Source: RGDT01 sp964630925 (GTDB lineage: Bacteria > Planctomycetota > Planctomycetia > Gemmatales > Gemmataceae). Taken from it: 54,009 nt of DNA. The stretch spans positions 1 to 54,009 of the forward strand of contig CAZVZK010000069.1 in assembly GCA_964630925.1 (NCBI GenBank), in the 5' to 3' direction. Position 1 is the stretch's first letter. The number at the start of each line of letters is the position of its first letter. The translations under genes were made by a program, and so were the position numbers. Below, in pieces: positions 24,981-33,849 of this stretch. Below the pieces are notes generated by a model. That model saw only the letters and a list, made by a program, of their open reading frames with translations, ran no database searches and was not told the origin of the DNA.

Positions 24981-27482
24981 ATGTACACAATCACCGTCCT
25001 GCTGTCGCTCGCCGCCGCCCCGCCCGTGTGCCGCCTGGACCGCCACGGCGACGCCCTGCCGACGGGCGCCGTGTCGCGTCTGGGCAGCGCCCGGCTGCGA
25101 CACGTCTTCACGATGGTCAACGCGGCCGCCATCAGCGCCGACGGATCGCGCGTCGCCACGGCCGCCGGCGACGTGCGCGTCTGGGATACCGCCACGGGCC
25201 GCCAGCTCGCCCACTTCATCCCGCCGGACCTCTACACCTGGGCCGTGGCGTTCACGCCGGAGGCCACCGGCGTCTTCACCGCCCACTCCAGCGAGGTCCG
25301 CCTGTGGGACGTGCGGGCCGGCACGTTCAAGCCGCGCTGGGGCGGCCTCAAGCCGGGCGGCTTCCCCAAGCACTTCGCCTTCACCCGCGACGGAAGGACG
25401 CTCGCCATCTTCTGCGAGGGCGGTGGCTGCGGCGACCAGCCCACCACGATCCACGTCTTCGACTTCCCCTCCGGCAAAGAGCGCCGCGTCATCACGCCCG
25501 ACTTCACGCACATCTCCGAGGGGATGGCGTTCACACGGGACGGCCGCCTCGCCGTGCCGTCGTTGGGCCTCCGCCTCCTCGACGTCGGTAGCGGTAAAGA
25601 GGTAGCCCGCCACGCGCGTGACGTGGGGGTCCGCGCCTTCGCCCTCGCGCCCGACGGCAAGACCGCCGCCATCCTCACGCCCGACAAGACGCTGGCGAAG
25701 AAGGGCTCGCTGGCGCTGCGCCTCGTGCGTCTCGATACCGGCGCAGTGAGCAAGACGGACATCACGGCGCCGGACAGCTCGATCCTTTCGTTCTCGCCGG
25801 ACGGCAAGGAGCTGGTCATCGCCCCGTACAAGGGCGCCGTCACCGCCATCGACCCGGCCACGGGGGTCTGGGGGCGTCTCGCCCCCAGCTCGAAAGGGAA
25901 GGCGCGCGAGCTGGTGCCGGATGACCGCATCTGGCGGCCGTGGGCGGCGTTCAGCGCCGACAGCCGCTGGCTCGCACGCACCGACGGCCAGAGCGTCCGC
26001 GTCAACGACACCCGTACCGGCAAGGCGTCCGTCACCTTCGAGGACCACCGCGACGGCTCTGAGACGCAGCCGGTGGCGTCGGGCGGCCTGGGCATCGACG
26101 TGGCCATCTCACCCGACGGACGCCACGCCGCGACGCGCTCGGGGAGCGAGGTGCGGATCTGGGAGCTGTTCACGGGCCGTATGCTCCGCCGCATCGGGGG
26201 CACGAAGCTCTACCCCGGCATGCGCTGGACGCCCGACGGCAAGCAGGTGGCGTTTGGCCGGCCCGGCGTGTTCGCCTGGCACGACGCCCGCACCGGGGAG
26301 AAGGCCCGCGAGGTGCCGCTGCCGGCGACGAAACAGGACGTGTCGCAGGCCCGCCTGCAGCCGGGCGGCGAACGCATCCTCTTCCGCGAGCAGCCACGCT
26401 ACCTCAAAGGCCCGATCACGCTCCTCGCCGCGGCCGACGGCAAGAAGGTCACACGCCACGAGGGGAAGGACGGCCTCGAGCTGGCAGATGTCTCCGACGA
26501 TGCGCGGCGTGTCCTGTGGCTGGAGCGTCCCGACGAGGGGATCATCCTGCGTGTCGAGGAGGGCGGCAAGCGTGTCCTGGCCCGGGCATACACCGACATC
26601 CACAGCGAGGCGCGGCTCCTGGCGGGTGGGCGGCTCCTCGCCGTCACGGGCCTGCGGGATATCGAGATCGTGGACGTGGCCCGCGGCCGGCCCTCGGGGC
26701 CGAAGGCCACGCCGGGCAAGCGCGGCTATCGCACCTCGTTGCTGGCGGCCTCGCCGGACGGGCGGCTCCTGGCCGTGGCCGACGGCGACGTGCCGCCGGA
26801 GGGCATCACCAAGGGGTGGACCTCCGCGCCGACGGGCCGCTCTGCCCTGCGCGTCATCGAGACGGCGACGGGCCGGGTGCGGGCCACGGTGCCGATCCTG
26901 CCGACGATCAGCGGCGCGGTGTTCACGCCCGACGGCCGGCACCTGGTGACGACGAGCGCCGACGCCACCGCACTCGTCTGGAACGTGGACGAGATGGCTC
27001 CGCCCCTCCTCGGCGACGCCTGGGAGGCGCTCGCCGGTGACGGGCCGGCGGCGAACGCCGCCATCGCCGACCTGAAACGCCGCCCGGCGGAGGCCGTGGC
27101 GATGCTGCGCAAGATGCTCCCGCCGGCGCGGGTGGACGCGGGGCGCGTGCGGGCCTTGATCGCCGGCCTCGACGCCGAGGGCTTCGACGAGCGCCAGGAC
27201 GCCGAGCGCCGGCTGGCGGCGCTCAGCTCGGATGTCGAGGCCGACCTCGTGGCGGCGCTGAAGGGAGCGGGGACGGAGGCGGCGGCGCGGCTGGGGCGGT
27301 TGGTGCCGCGTGCCGAGGGCGGCACCCCGGAGGCGTGGCGGCACAGCCGGGCGGTGGAGGTGCTGGAGCGCATCGCCACGCCGGACGCGGTGCGTCTGTT
27401 GCGCGGCCTGGCGGCGGGGTACGCCGGGGCGCGGCGCACGCGTGAGGCGAAGGAGGCGCTCGGGCGGCTGGCCACGCGCTGA
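24981..27482 (+). CDS. large secreted WD40 protein with C-terminal helical domain
   Basis: The 833-residue product begins with a short leader (MYTITVLLSLAAAPPVC). It carries two sets of WD40 blades, for example 'AAAISADGSRVATAAGD' with 'VRVWDTATG', 'DVAISPDGRHAATRSGSE' with 'VRIWELFTG', and 'GAVFTPDGRHLVTTSADA' with 'TALVWNVDEM'. From about residue 675 a helical tail follows ('AWEALAGDGPAANAAIADLK', 'IAGLDAEGFDERQDAERRL', 'VEVLERIATPDAVRLLRGLA'). This tail is the recurrent C-terminal module of Gemmata-group WD40 proteins. It starts 12 bp after the previous WD40 gene, so the two and the oxidoreductase are likely one transcript. Confidence 0.85.
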   Translation: MYTITVLLSLAAAPPVCRLDRHGDALPTGAVSRLGSARLRHVFTMVNAAAISADGSRVATAAGDVRVWDTATGRQLAHFIPPDLYTWAVAFTPEATGVFTAHSSEVRLWDVRAGTFKPRWGGLKPGGFPKHFAFTRDGRTLAIFCEGGGCGDQPTTIHVFDFPSGKERRVITPDFTHISEGMAFTRDGRLAVPSLGLRLLDVGSGKEVARHARDVGVRAFALAPDGKTAAILTPDKTLAKKGSLALRLVRLDTGAVSKTDITAPDSSILSFSPDGKELVIAPYKGAVTAIDPATGVWGRLAPSSKGKARELVPDDRIWRPWAAFSADSRWLARTDGQSVRVNDTRTGKASVTFEDHRDGSETQPVASGGLGIDVAISPDGRHAATRSGSEVRIWELFTGRMLRRIGGTKLYPGMRWTPDGKQVAFGRPGVFAWHDARTGEKAREVPLPATKQDVSQARLQPGGERILFREQPRYLKGPITLLAAADGKKVTRHEGKDGLELADVSDDARRVLWLERPDEGIILRVEEGGKRVLARAYTDIHSEARLLAGGRLLAVTGLRDIEIVDVARGRPSGPKATPGKRGYRTSLLAASPDGRLLAVADGDVPPEGITKGWTSAPTGRSALRVIETATGRVRATVPILPTISGAVFTPDGRHLVTTSADATALVWNVDEMAPPLLGDAWEALAGDGPAANAAIADLKRRPAEAVAMLRKMLPPARVDAGRVRALIAGLDAEGFDERQDAERRLAALSSDVEADLVAALKGAGTEAAARLGRLVPRAEGGTPEAWRHSRAVEVLERIATPDAVRLLRGLAAGYAGARRTREAKEALGRLATR

Positions 27483-27484
27483 CA

Positions 27485-27548
27485 AAGCCGCCAGGCCGCG
27501 CAACAGACGACAAGTCCCGGCCAGCCTGGCAACAAGGGCCGGCGGCTT
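27485..27548. terminator. long-loop inverted repeat between convergent genes
   Basis: AAGCCGCC (27485-27492) pairs with GGCGGCTT (27541-27548), and GGCC/GGCC extends the stem inside past a bulge. It fills the 65-bp gap between the convergent WD40 and ATP-grasp genes. The loop is long, so a terminator role is tentative. Confidence 0.3.
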
Positions 27549-28900
27549 CACCTCTCCTCGATGACGAACGTCGGCACCGTCGAGCCGCCGCCCGCCGTCA
27601 CGTTCAGGAGCGGGTCCGTGGCGATGCGCGTCAAGCAGCCCTCGACGTGCCGTCCCATGCTGACGAACGGGGCCGTGTCCAGCATCCGTTCGCCGATGTG
27701 CAAGCCGCCATCGGACCACGCCGGCCACGGCTCAGACGGCAGCTCGACGCGTTCCTGCACGATGTATGGCGTGGACAGGGCCACGCGGACCGCCTCCTCC
27801 CACCTTGACGCATCGACGGTCCAGCCGAGGACGATGCCCTTGCCGCCGTAATCGTCGTTCGGCTTGAGGACGAGGCGGTCCTTGTTCGCCAGTGTGAAGG
27901 CGACGAGATCGACCTCCATCTCGTTCCTGCGCGTCTTCCTCTCCTCCATCACGCGCGTCCAGGGGATGTGCGCCGCGATGGCCTCGCGCTGAGGCACGGT
28001 GAACAGGCCGGCGTTGGCGTCGTCGGACAGGACGGCGAGGCTGGCCTTCTTGTACAGCGCCTTGCACGTCAGCGGGTTGACCATGCACACCGCCCGCGCC
28101 CGCAGGGCCTCGAACACCGGGTGCCTCATCCCGCCGCGCTCGATCAGCTCACTGATCAGCACGCGCTTGTAGATGAGGTCGATGGCGAAATCGCCGTGGC
28201 GCAGCCGCCCGCCGGCGTATTCCACCTCGCGCGGGTCGATGATGCGGGCCTCGACGCCCTGGCGGGCCATGTACTCCACCCACAGGACGAACTCGTGGTA
28301 CGTCGGCACCTCCTTCCAGTCGAGGATTGCGACGCGCGGCAGGGCCTCGCCGCCCCACGCCTGCCAGCACTCCAGGATGCTGTTGAGCGAGCCGGGCCGG
28401 GCCGGCTGGGGGACGGCGTTGTAGCGCCGCTGGAAGGCCGCCATGATCGGCAGATTGAGGAACACGTCGGCCAGCTCGTCGGTGTAGGCCGCCGCAGCCG
28501 GCGTCTCGGCGTTGAACTCGGTGAACTTCAGGACGCCCCCGTCCGCACCCGGCACGAAGAACGCATCGAGCCGGGCCGTCGGCATGGGGCACGGGTAGCC
28601 GGGGTCGATGCGGAACAGCTCGTCCTCCTCCGGCGTGAGGCGGAATTGCCGGCGGAACGTGTCATCCTTCACCGCGGCCTCGTGGATGACGGCGCTGGCC
28701 CCCATCAGCGGGGCGACGGCGCGGCGGATGAAGCGGTATTGATCGACGGTGAGCAGTCGCGGGCGGAGGACGTTGCACAGGGGCTTGTCGCCGAAGCCGA
28801 GGCCGCGGCGGCGCTGCTGCTCGGCGAGGCGCTCGTGCGACTCGGCGGCGAGGGCGGGGGTGAGCAGGTCGTGGTAGAGCTGGATGGGGTCGGCCGGCAT
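27548..28900 (-). CDS. circularly permuted ATP-grasp ligase
   Basis: The 450-residue product matches the circularly permuted ATP-grasp type: 'FTEFNAETPAAAAYTDEL' (about residues 125-142), 'RVAILDWKEVPTYHEFVLWV', 'IIDPREVEYAGGRL', 'IDLIYKRVLISELIER', 'AVCMVNPLTCKALYKKASLA', then 'DRLVLKPNDDYGGKGIVLGW' with the nucleotide-binding Lys and Gly-rich loop, and 'YIVQERVELPSEPW'. This family makes amide bonds between carboxylates and amines on peptides or small metabolites. It is the last gene of a minus-strand cluster with DUF4058, another ATP-grasp and an esterase. The substrate is unknown. Confidence 0.85.
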   Translation of the reverse strand: MPADPIQLYHDLLTPALAAESHERLAEQQRRRGLGFGDKPLCNVLRPRLLTVDQYRFIRRAVAPLMGASAVIHEAAVKDDTFRRQFRLTPEEDELFRIDPGYPCPMPTARLDAFFVPGADGGVLKFTEFNAETPAAAAYTDELADVFLNLPIMAAFQRRYNAVPQPARPGSLNSILECWQAWGGEALPRVAILDWKEVPTYHEFVLWVEYMARQGVEARIIDPREVEYAGGRLRHGDFAIDLIYKRVLISELIERGGMRHPVFEALRARAVCMVNPLTCKALYKKASLAVLSDDANAGLFTVPQREAIAAHIPWTRVMEERKTRRNEMEVDLVAFTLANKDRLVLKPNDDYGGKGIVLGWTVDASRWEEAVRVALSTPYIVQERVELPSEPWPAWSDGGLHIGERMLDTAPFVSMGRHVEGCLTRIATDPLLNVTAGGGSTVPTFVIEER

Positions 28901-28909
28901 GGCGGGGCC

Positions 28910-29655
28910 TCAAGCGGGTGGGGCTTCCAGCAGATCCTTGGCGAAGTCCGGGACCTCCTCGAACGCTTCCGCGTAGGTCCGCGCGAGTGGCAAGTCGAGG
29001 TAGTAATCCGGGGTCAACGCCAGGGGCAAGCCGGGGACGGGCTCCCCGACGGCGAAGGATTGGATGTAGGCGAGGGGCGGGTCAACGGCACGGTAGGAGG
29101 CGAAGCACAACGGCTTGCCTTCAGGGAGCTCGCTCGCCTCCCCCACCAGCTCCTCCTCCACCAGCCCTAACATCCCGTTGGGCGCCCGCTTCGTCGGTGG
29201 CAACATGTCAACGACGGCGACGTGGATGCCGCCCCTGACAGCCGGGATCACCTTGTTGAGGAACTCGGTCACGCCCGTCTCCGTGTTCTTGTTGGACGGA
29301 GAGACGAGATCCACGAAGGCCACGACCCGATGCCCCCGCTTGTGTCTGACCGTGAGGGTCCGCCCACGACGGCGGGCGGCCACGATGAGCGGCCTCGTCT
29401 CGACGGCCTTCGGCGGGGCCTCTGCGAACGCCACCGCCCCCCCCGTTGCTCGATGAGGGGGGGCCAGAGGGCTTCGGGGGGTGTGGCATGAAGGGCCATC
29501 ACATCGGGGAACTTCTTCTCGATCCGCTGGTCGGCGGCAACGTAGAATCCCGCGGGCAAGAGACGACGGATGGCCATCTTCAGGAGGATGGCCCAGGTTT
29601 GATGGAAGTCGTGGAAGATCCCATCATCCACCCGGGTCCAGTCGTGCGCGTTCAT
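28910..29655 (-). pseudogene. DUF4058 protein split by a frameshift at a G8 tract
   Basis: The N-terminal part starts at ATG 29655 behind AGGAGG and reads 'NAHDWTRVDDGIFHDFHQ', 'LLPAGFYVAADQRIEKKFPD' and 'ATPPEALWPPLIEQRGG', typical of DUF4058. At a run of eight G on the coding strand (29437-29444) the frame is lost. The C-terminal part continues in another frame ('AVAFAEAPPKAVETRPLIVA', 'RVVAFVDLVSPSNKN', 'VDMLPP', 'YYLDLPLARTYAEAF') to the stop at 28910. Nine or six G would restore one protein of roughly 250 residues. It may be a real mutation, slippage or a sequencing error. DUF4058 has no established function. It sits between two ATP-grasp genes. Confidence 0.8.
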
Positions 29656-29699
29656 CGCCCGCCTCCTGCATCTGGCCGGAATGCCTCCCCGACATCGTC

Positions 29700-30623
29700 T
29701 CAGAACAGCCGCCCCCACCGCGCCTCCTTCACCTGCGGCCGTGGCGACTTCGCCAGCCTGATGGCCAGGTCGGCCATGTGGGTCACCGCCCACTCGAAGT
29801 ACTTCGGCGTCAGCGAGTTCACGTCCATGTCCGGAGCCGGGTTCATGAAGTCGATGGCGAACGGCACGCCGTCGCGGATCGCCCACTCCGCCGAGCACAT
29901 GTCGTAACCCAGCGCCTTCATCAGCCGCACCGTGTCGGCCACGATGCGCCGGCCCAGGGGCGTCTCGACGTGGTCCTCCTCGGTCAGGTATTTCCGCGCC
30001 CGCGGGTCGTACTTCATGACCAGCACGTCCTCCTGCCCCAGGCACAGGCAGCGGAAGTACCCCTCCTTCGCGAAGTCGATGTACTCCTGGAGGATCATCG
30101 TGAGCAGGCCCGACTCGTCATAGGCCTTCAGCAATTCCTCCTTCGTCTTGCAGATGGCGACGTTACGCCAGCCGCCGCCGTGGGCGTCCTTCAAAACGCA
30201 CGGCAGGCCGATGTGCGCCAGGAGGCCGTCCCAGTCGAGCGGGTACCGCAGGTTCCGCAGGCTCTCCGTCGGCACGATGCCGGGGACGTAATCCTTGTTC
30301 GGCAGCGCCACCGTCTTGGGGTGGTCCACGCCGAGCTTCACCGCGAGCGACGCCTCGAAGAACTTGTCGTCGGCGGTCCACATGAACGGGTTGTTGATGA
30401 CGGTGACGCCTTGCAGAACCGCGTGCTTGAGGAAGGAGCGGTAGTACGGCACCTCGTGCGAGATCCGGTCGATGATGACCTCGTACCCCACCGGCTCGTC
30501 CATGCGTGTGCCGCCGAGTTTGACGTACTCCGCCGTCACGCCCTGCGCCCTGCGGCTCACCTCCTCGACGAAGCGCGGCGGCCAGGACCATTCACGGCCG
30601 ACGAGCAACCCTACCCGGTTCAT
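29700..30623 (-). CDS. RimK-like ATP-grasp ligase
   Basis: The 307-residue product has the ATP-grasp layout of the RimK/glutathione-synthetase class. The N-terminal pre-ATP-grasp region is 'GLLVGREWSWPPRFVEEVSR'. The nucleotide-binding Lys and Gly loop are in 'LPCVLKDAHGGGWRNVAICK', followed by 'LQEYIDFAKEGYFRCLCLG'. The metal-binding end is 'CSAEWAIRDGVPFAIDFMNP' with the acidic and Asn ligands. The family joins an amino acid or amine to a carboxylate using ATP. It lies 44 bp upstream of DUF4058 and downstream of the small helical protein and esterase. Neither the acceptor nor the added group can be read from sequence. Confidence 0.85.
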   Translation of the reverse strand: MNRVGLLVGREWSWPPRFVEEVSRRAQGVTAEYVKLGGTRMDEPVGYEVIIDRISHEVPYYRSFLKHAVLQGVTVINNPFMWTADDKFFEASLAVKLGVDHPKTVALPNKDYVPGIVPTESLRNLRYPLDWDGLLAHIGLPCVLKDAHGGGWRNVAICKTKEELLKAYDESGLLTMILQEYIDFAKEGYFRCLCLGQEDVLVMKYDPRARKYLTEEDHVETPLGRRIVADTVRLMKALGYDMCSAEWAIRDGVPFAIDFMNPAPDMDVNSLTPKYFEWAVTHMADLAIRLAKSPRPQVKEARWGRLF

Positions 30624-30631
30624 CTTCGCTC

Positions 30632-30739
30632 CAGTTTTCAGTGTTCAGTATTCAGTCTTCAGTGAACAGCAGGGCCCCGATGAAGGCGAGTCGCCCCAGG
30701 AGACACTGCTGAGAACTGAAAACTGAAAACTGAAAACTC
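30632..30739. repeat. TTTTCAGT-type iterated inverted repeat
   Basis: The left arm (30632-30669) holds four loose copies of a TTCAGT unit. The right arm (30708-30737) holds four copies of its complement, AACTGAAA, around a 38-base GC-rich core. The arms can pair into a long AT-rich hairpin in otherwise GC-rich DNA. The right edge supplies the TGA stop of the small gene at 30738. This iterated type recurs as intergenic palindromes in Gemmata-like genomes, from memory. Confidence 0.7.
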
Positions 30740-31103
30740 AAGCCGTGTGATAACTCTCCGCCAACGACTCCAGCCAGCGGAACGTCTTGTCGATCACCTT
30801 GCGCCGCGGCGCCTTCAGCGTCGCCGGCGCCTTCAAGGCGTCGAAGCCCTTGTCATAAGCCTTGAGGTACGCCTCGTGCCACGCACGCACGGTCGCGGCC
30901 GGCGGCGGGGCCACGTCGTAACGCTCGCAGAGCAGGGAGAGGACCTCGACGCACGGCATGAGCATGCCCTCGCCGTCGTCCGCCGGGGGGAGGCGCTGCG
31001 GGCTGTTCACGATGTCATGGATGACGCCGACCAGCCGCGTCACCTGCATGTGCAGGAACTGACGGGCCTCCTCGTTGCCGAAGTTGTCTTCCGTCCGGTC
31101 CAC
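30738..31103 (-). CDS. small helical hypothetical protein of the ATP-grasp cluster
   Basis: I start at GTG 31103 because TAGGAGT lies seven bases upstream and the esterase stop is 12 bp away; the longer open frame overlaps the esterase. The 121-residue product is not recognised. It looks all-helical ('EEARQFLHMQVTRLVGVIHD', 'CVEVLSLLCERYDVAPPP', 'TVRAWHEAYLKAYDKGFDAL', 'VIDKTFRWLESLAESYH'). Its place between esterase and ATP-grasp suggests a partner or substrate-binding protein of that pathway; this is inference. The stop codon lies at the edge of the iterated repeat, so the native C-terminus may have been altered. Confidence 0.65.
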   Translation of the reverse strand: MDRTEDNFGNEEARQFLHMQVTRLVGVIHDIVNSPQRLPPADDGEGMLMPCVEVLSLLCERYDVAPPPAATVRAWHEAYLKAYDKGFDALKAPATLKAPRRKVIDKTFRWLESLAESYHTA

Positions 31104-31114
31104 GGCGATGACTC

Positions 31115-31834
31115 CTAATCGTGCCCGCCGACGTAGAGGGGGAGCATGTGCGCCCACACGGGCCAGTCGTGGGCGAAGCCGTCCCATACACGCAGGGCGT
31201 GCCAGACGCCCTTGCCCCACAGCAGCGACGAGAGATGACGGTTCTGGTCAAGCAGCGGGTCGTCGCGGCCCACGGCCAGGATGATGTCCAGGCGGCGCAA
31301 GGCGTCCAGGCGGGCCGGGTCGTGCTCACCCGCCAGGAAGTCCACGGGGTTATTGAGGTAGACGTTGACGTCGTGATACCCGCCCGTGAAGCGCTTTATA
31401 TCGTACAGCCCGCTCATGCCCAGTACCCGGCCCACGAGATGCGGGTGCCGCAGCGCGAAGTTCATCGCCTGATACGCCCCGAAGCTCGGCCCGGCCACGA
31501 TCAGGTACGGGTTGGCATTCACGCTCCGGGTGAACGGCAGCAGCTCGTTGACGAGGTAGGCGTCGTACTGCTGATGCCGGCGGGCGCGGTCCGCCGGGTG
31601 GGCGCCCCAGTTGTACCACGCCTCGCGGTCCACCTGGTCCGGGCAGAAGAGCTGCACGTGCCCGCTCTCCAGGTGCCAGCGCAGCGACGCCACCAGGCCC
31701 CGGTCCTCCCAGTCGTGGAAGGGGTGCATCGACGCCGGGAAGCCGATGAGCCGCGCCCCGGCGTGGCCGAAGACGAGCAGCTCCATGTCACGGCCCAGGG
31801 AGGGGCTGAACCAGCGGTGATAACTTCGGTGCAT
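31115..31834 (-). CDS. COG4947-like alpha/beta-hydrolase esterase
   Basis: The 239-residue product starts at ATG 31834 ('MHRSYHRWFSPSLGRDMELL'). It has the esterase fold: oxyanion region 'LIGFPASMHPFHDWEDRG', nucleophile Ser in 'IVAGPSFGAYQAMNFALRHP' (GxSxG), the acid in 'LAVGRDDPLLDQ', and the His in 'VWDGFAHDWPVWAHMLPLY'. This pattern matches the COG4947 esterases that often accompany ATP-grasp ligases. It is the first gene of the cluster and is transcribed with the small helical protein 11 bp later. It probably releases or trims an ester or acyl intermediate, but the substrate is unknown. Confidence 0.82.
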   Translation of the reverse strand: MHRSYHRWFSPSLGRDMELLVFGHAGARLIGFPASMHPFHDWEDRGLVASLRWHLESGHVQLFCPDQVDREAWYNWGAHPADRARRHQQYDAYLVNELLPFTRSVNANPYLIVAGPSFGAYQAMNFALRHPHLVGRVLGMSGLYDIKRFTGGYHDVNVYLNNPVDFLAGEHDPARLDALRRLDIILAVGRDDPLLDQNRHLSSLLWGKGVWHALRVWDGFAHDWPVWAHMLPLYVGGHD

Positions 31835-32103
31835 CTGGGGGCGGGGCTCGCGTGGGTGATGGGGGAGGCGGCGGCCGCCCTGGGCTGTTACACTTATCAA
31901 CTATCGGCCTCTTGTCCCTCTCCCCAGCGTCTCCGGATCTGCAGCCCCCACCCCCGCGCGCCAACCGCGTACTCGGCCTGCCGCCAGAGGACGCCGCGGG
32001 CGGTGCCGCCGAATGGCGGCGTCCGCCCGGATGAATCCCCGCCGCGATCTGGCCTTGCTTCGGGAGGCCCGGTTCAGGTCAGATGGCGTGAGGAGGTGCA
32101 GGG

Positions 32104-33384
32104 ATGCGCACACGGGCCGCCGCCGTCTTCATCGTCTCGCTGGCCGTCTTCCTCAGCAACGGCAGGCCGCACCCCGAGGTGGACTGCGTCGCCGCCCCCT
32201 TCGTCGCGTGGTCGCTGGCGAAGCACGGCACCTTCGACCTGAGCCGCTACCCCCAGCTCGACAACCTCGTCGGCATCCACATCCAGGAGACGCCCTCCGG
32301 CGGCCGCGCGTCGATGCGCGTCCCAGGCTCCGCCCTCTTCGCCCTGCCCGTCGTCGCGCCTCTCGCCCTGTTCCGCCAGGAGCCGCCCGACAGCGAGGCC
32401 ATGCTCCAGCTCGGCAAGATCGCCGCCGCCCTCGCCGTCGCCGGCGCCGCCGCCCTCATCTTCCTGACCTGCCGCCGCCTCGCCCCCGAGGCCGCCTGGC
32501 CCGTCACCGTCCTCTTCGCCCTCGGCACCTGCCTCTTCAGCGTCGCGGCCCAGGCCCTGTGGATGCACGGCCCGGCGGTCTTCTGCCTCGCGCTGGCCCT
32601 CTACCTGCTCACCCGCGAGGACGCCGACTCCACTCTGCCCTCCTTCCTCGCCGGCCTGGCACTCGGCATGGCGGTCCTGTGCCGCCCCACCACGGCGTTC
32701 TTCGCCGCCGCCTCCTTCGTCACCCTGCTGGCCCGCCGCCGCTGGGCTTCCGCCGCGTGGCTGGCCCTGGGCGGCCTCGGCCCCGCCGCCCTCATGCTGT
32801 GGTACAACTCGTATCACTTCGGCTCGCCCCTCCTCGGCGGCTACGCCAAGGACGACTGGCAGACGGTCCCGCCCCTGTGGGTCGGCCTGGGCGGCCTGCT
32901 CGTCGCCCCGTCGCGTGGCCTGTTCGTCTACACCCCCGCACTCCTGCTGCTCATCCCCGGCGTCTGGCTCCTGTGCCGCTCGGGGCAGACGTGGTCGCCC
33001 GCGCGCCCTGTCCTTTGGGCGTGGCTGGCCGCCAGCGCCGCCACCGTCCTCGTCTACGCCCGCTGGCACGACTGGCGTGGCGGCTGGTGTTACGGCCCGC
33101 GCTTCCTGTGCGAGACCATGCCGGCGCTATGCCTCGTCGCCGGCATCGGCTACACCGCGATGACGGGCGCGTGGCGCCGCGCCCTGGCCAACGGCCTGAT
33201 CGCGCTGTCGCTGGCGGTCCACCTCGTCGGCGTCTTCGGTCACTCGGGGTACGTCGATTGGCATTTCCGCCACGAGCGCCAGGACGAGGGCCGCTGCCTG
33301 TTCGAGCTGCACGACACGCAGATCGAGGCCCACACCCGCGCCCTCGCGCTCAAGCTCATGGGGCGAAAGCAGAGGCCGGGGTGA
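32104..33384 (+). CDS. multi-pass membrane glycosyltransferase-like protein (GT39/PMT type)
   Basis: The 426-residue product has about ten hydrophobic helices. An N-terminal region 'NGRPHPEVDCVAAPFVAWSL' follows the first helix, where GT-C enzymes carry an acidic catalytic residue. Later come 'MLWYNSYHFGSPLLGGY' and 'WRGGWCYGPRFLCETMPALC', which recur in bacterial dolichyl-phosphate-mannose-type transferases. It would use a lipid-linked sugar at the outer face of the membrane. An AGGAGGTGCAGGG site precedes the ATG. It is a single gene, divergent from the esterase, and followed by copy 2 of the dispersed repeat. Confidence 0.75.
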   Translation: MRTRAAAVFIVSLAVFLSNGRPHPEVDCVAAPFVAWSLAKHGTFDLSRYPQLDNLVGIHIQETPSGGRASMRVPGSALFALPVVAPLALFRQEPPDSEAMLQLGKIAAALAVAGAAALIFLTCRRLAPEAAWPVTVLFALGTCLFSVAAQALWMHGPAVFCLALALYLLTREDADSTLPSFLAGLALGMAVLCRPTTAFFAAASFVTLLARRRWASAAWLALGGLGPAALMLWYNSYHFGSPLLGGYAKDDWQTVPPLWVGLGGLLVAPSRGLFVYTPALLLLIPGVWLLCRSGQTWSPARPVLWAWLAASAATVLVYARWHDWRGGWCYGPRFLCETMPALCLVAGIGYTAMTGAWRRALANGLIALSLAVHLVGVFGHSGYVDWHFRHERQDEGRCLFELHDTQIEAHTRALALKLMGRKQRPG

Positions 33385-33487
33385 GGTGACCGCGCCAGGT
33401 CTTTCGCCGTAACCGACCAGGCGGGTGTGGGCATGAGACGGGAGTAGACAGGTGGGATGGCCGGGGTGGGGCGGATTGCATTGCATT

Positions 33488-33629
33488 GCCCCCCCCCACA
33501 CACCCCTTGAAATGCAAATTCGTGGCAGGATTTGCATTGCAGGGCGAGTGGTCAGGCCACCCACTCCCGTGCCGTGGCCGCCCTCCACGTCTCATTTCGT
33601 CTAACCCCACAGGTCGGGTGAACGGCTAC
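33488..33629. repeat. 141-bp dispersed repeat with hairpin, copy 2
   Basis: Same orientation and length as the copy at 47-187, apart from one extra C in the opening C-run. The hairpin is kept: arms 33511-33521 and 33528-33538 around a six-base loop. One arm base change turns a T-A pair into T-G, so pairing survives. It lies 100 bp after the membrane glycosyltransferase gene. Confidence 0.85.
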
Positions 33630-33849
33630 CTTTCGCCTTCCTAACGATCAGGTCCTCGATGATGTCGGCCACGTCCTGAAGGGGCCTGGCGTGTCTCTTG
33701 TCTGTGCGAGCGAGGTGCTTCCAGCCGCTCACGGGTGGGTCGGGTATGTCGTTGTCCGGCGCGGAGCGGCACCCAGGCCCGCGCTCGCCTGCCGTACTCG
33801 CCCGGCCAGCCCTGGGCGTATGTCGGCTGCCGCTGTGGGCAGATCTCAC
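33601..33849 (-). pseudogene. possible remnant of a minus-strand gene
   Basis: One minus-strand frame from about 33780 to 33601 reads like protein ('SGWKHLARTDKRHARPLQD', 'VADIIEDLIVRKAKG') and ends with TAG inside the dispersed repeat. Upstream it dissolves into low-quality sequence with no ribosome site. It is either a very small gene or a 3' fragment. No family is recognised. The rest of the gap up to 33959 shows nothing further. Confidence 0.3.
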
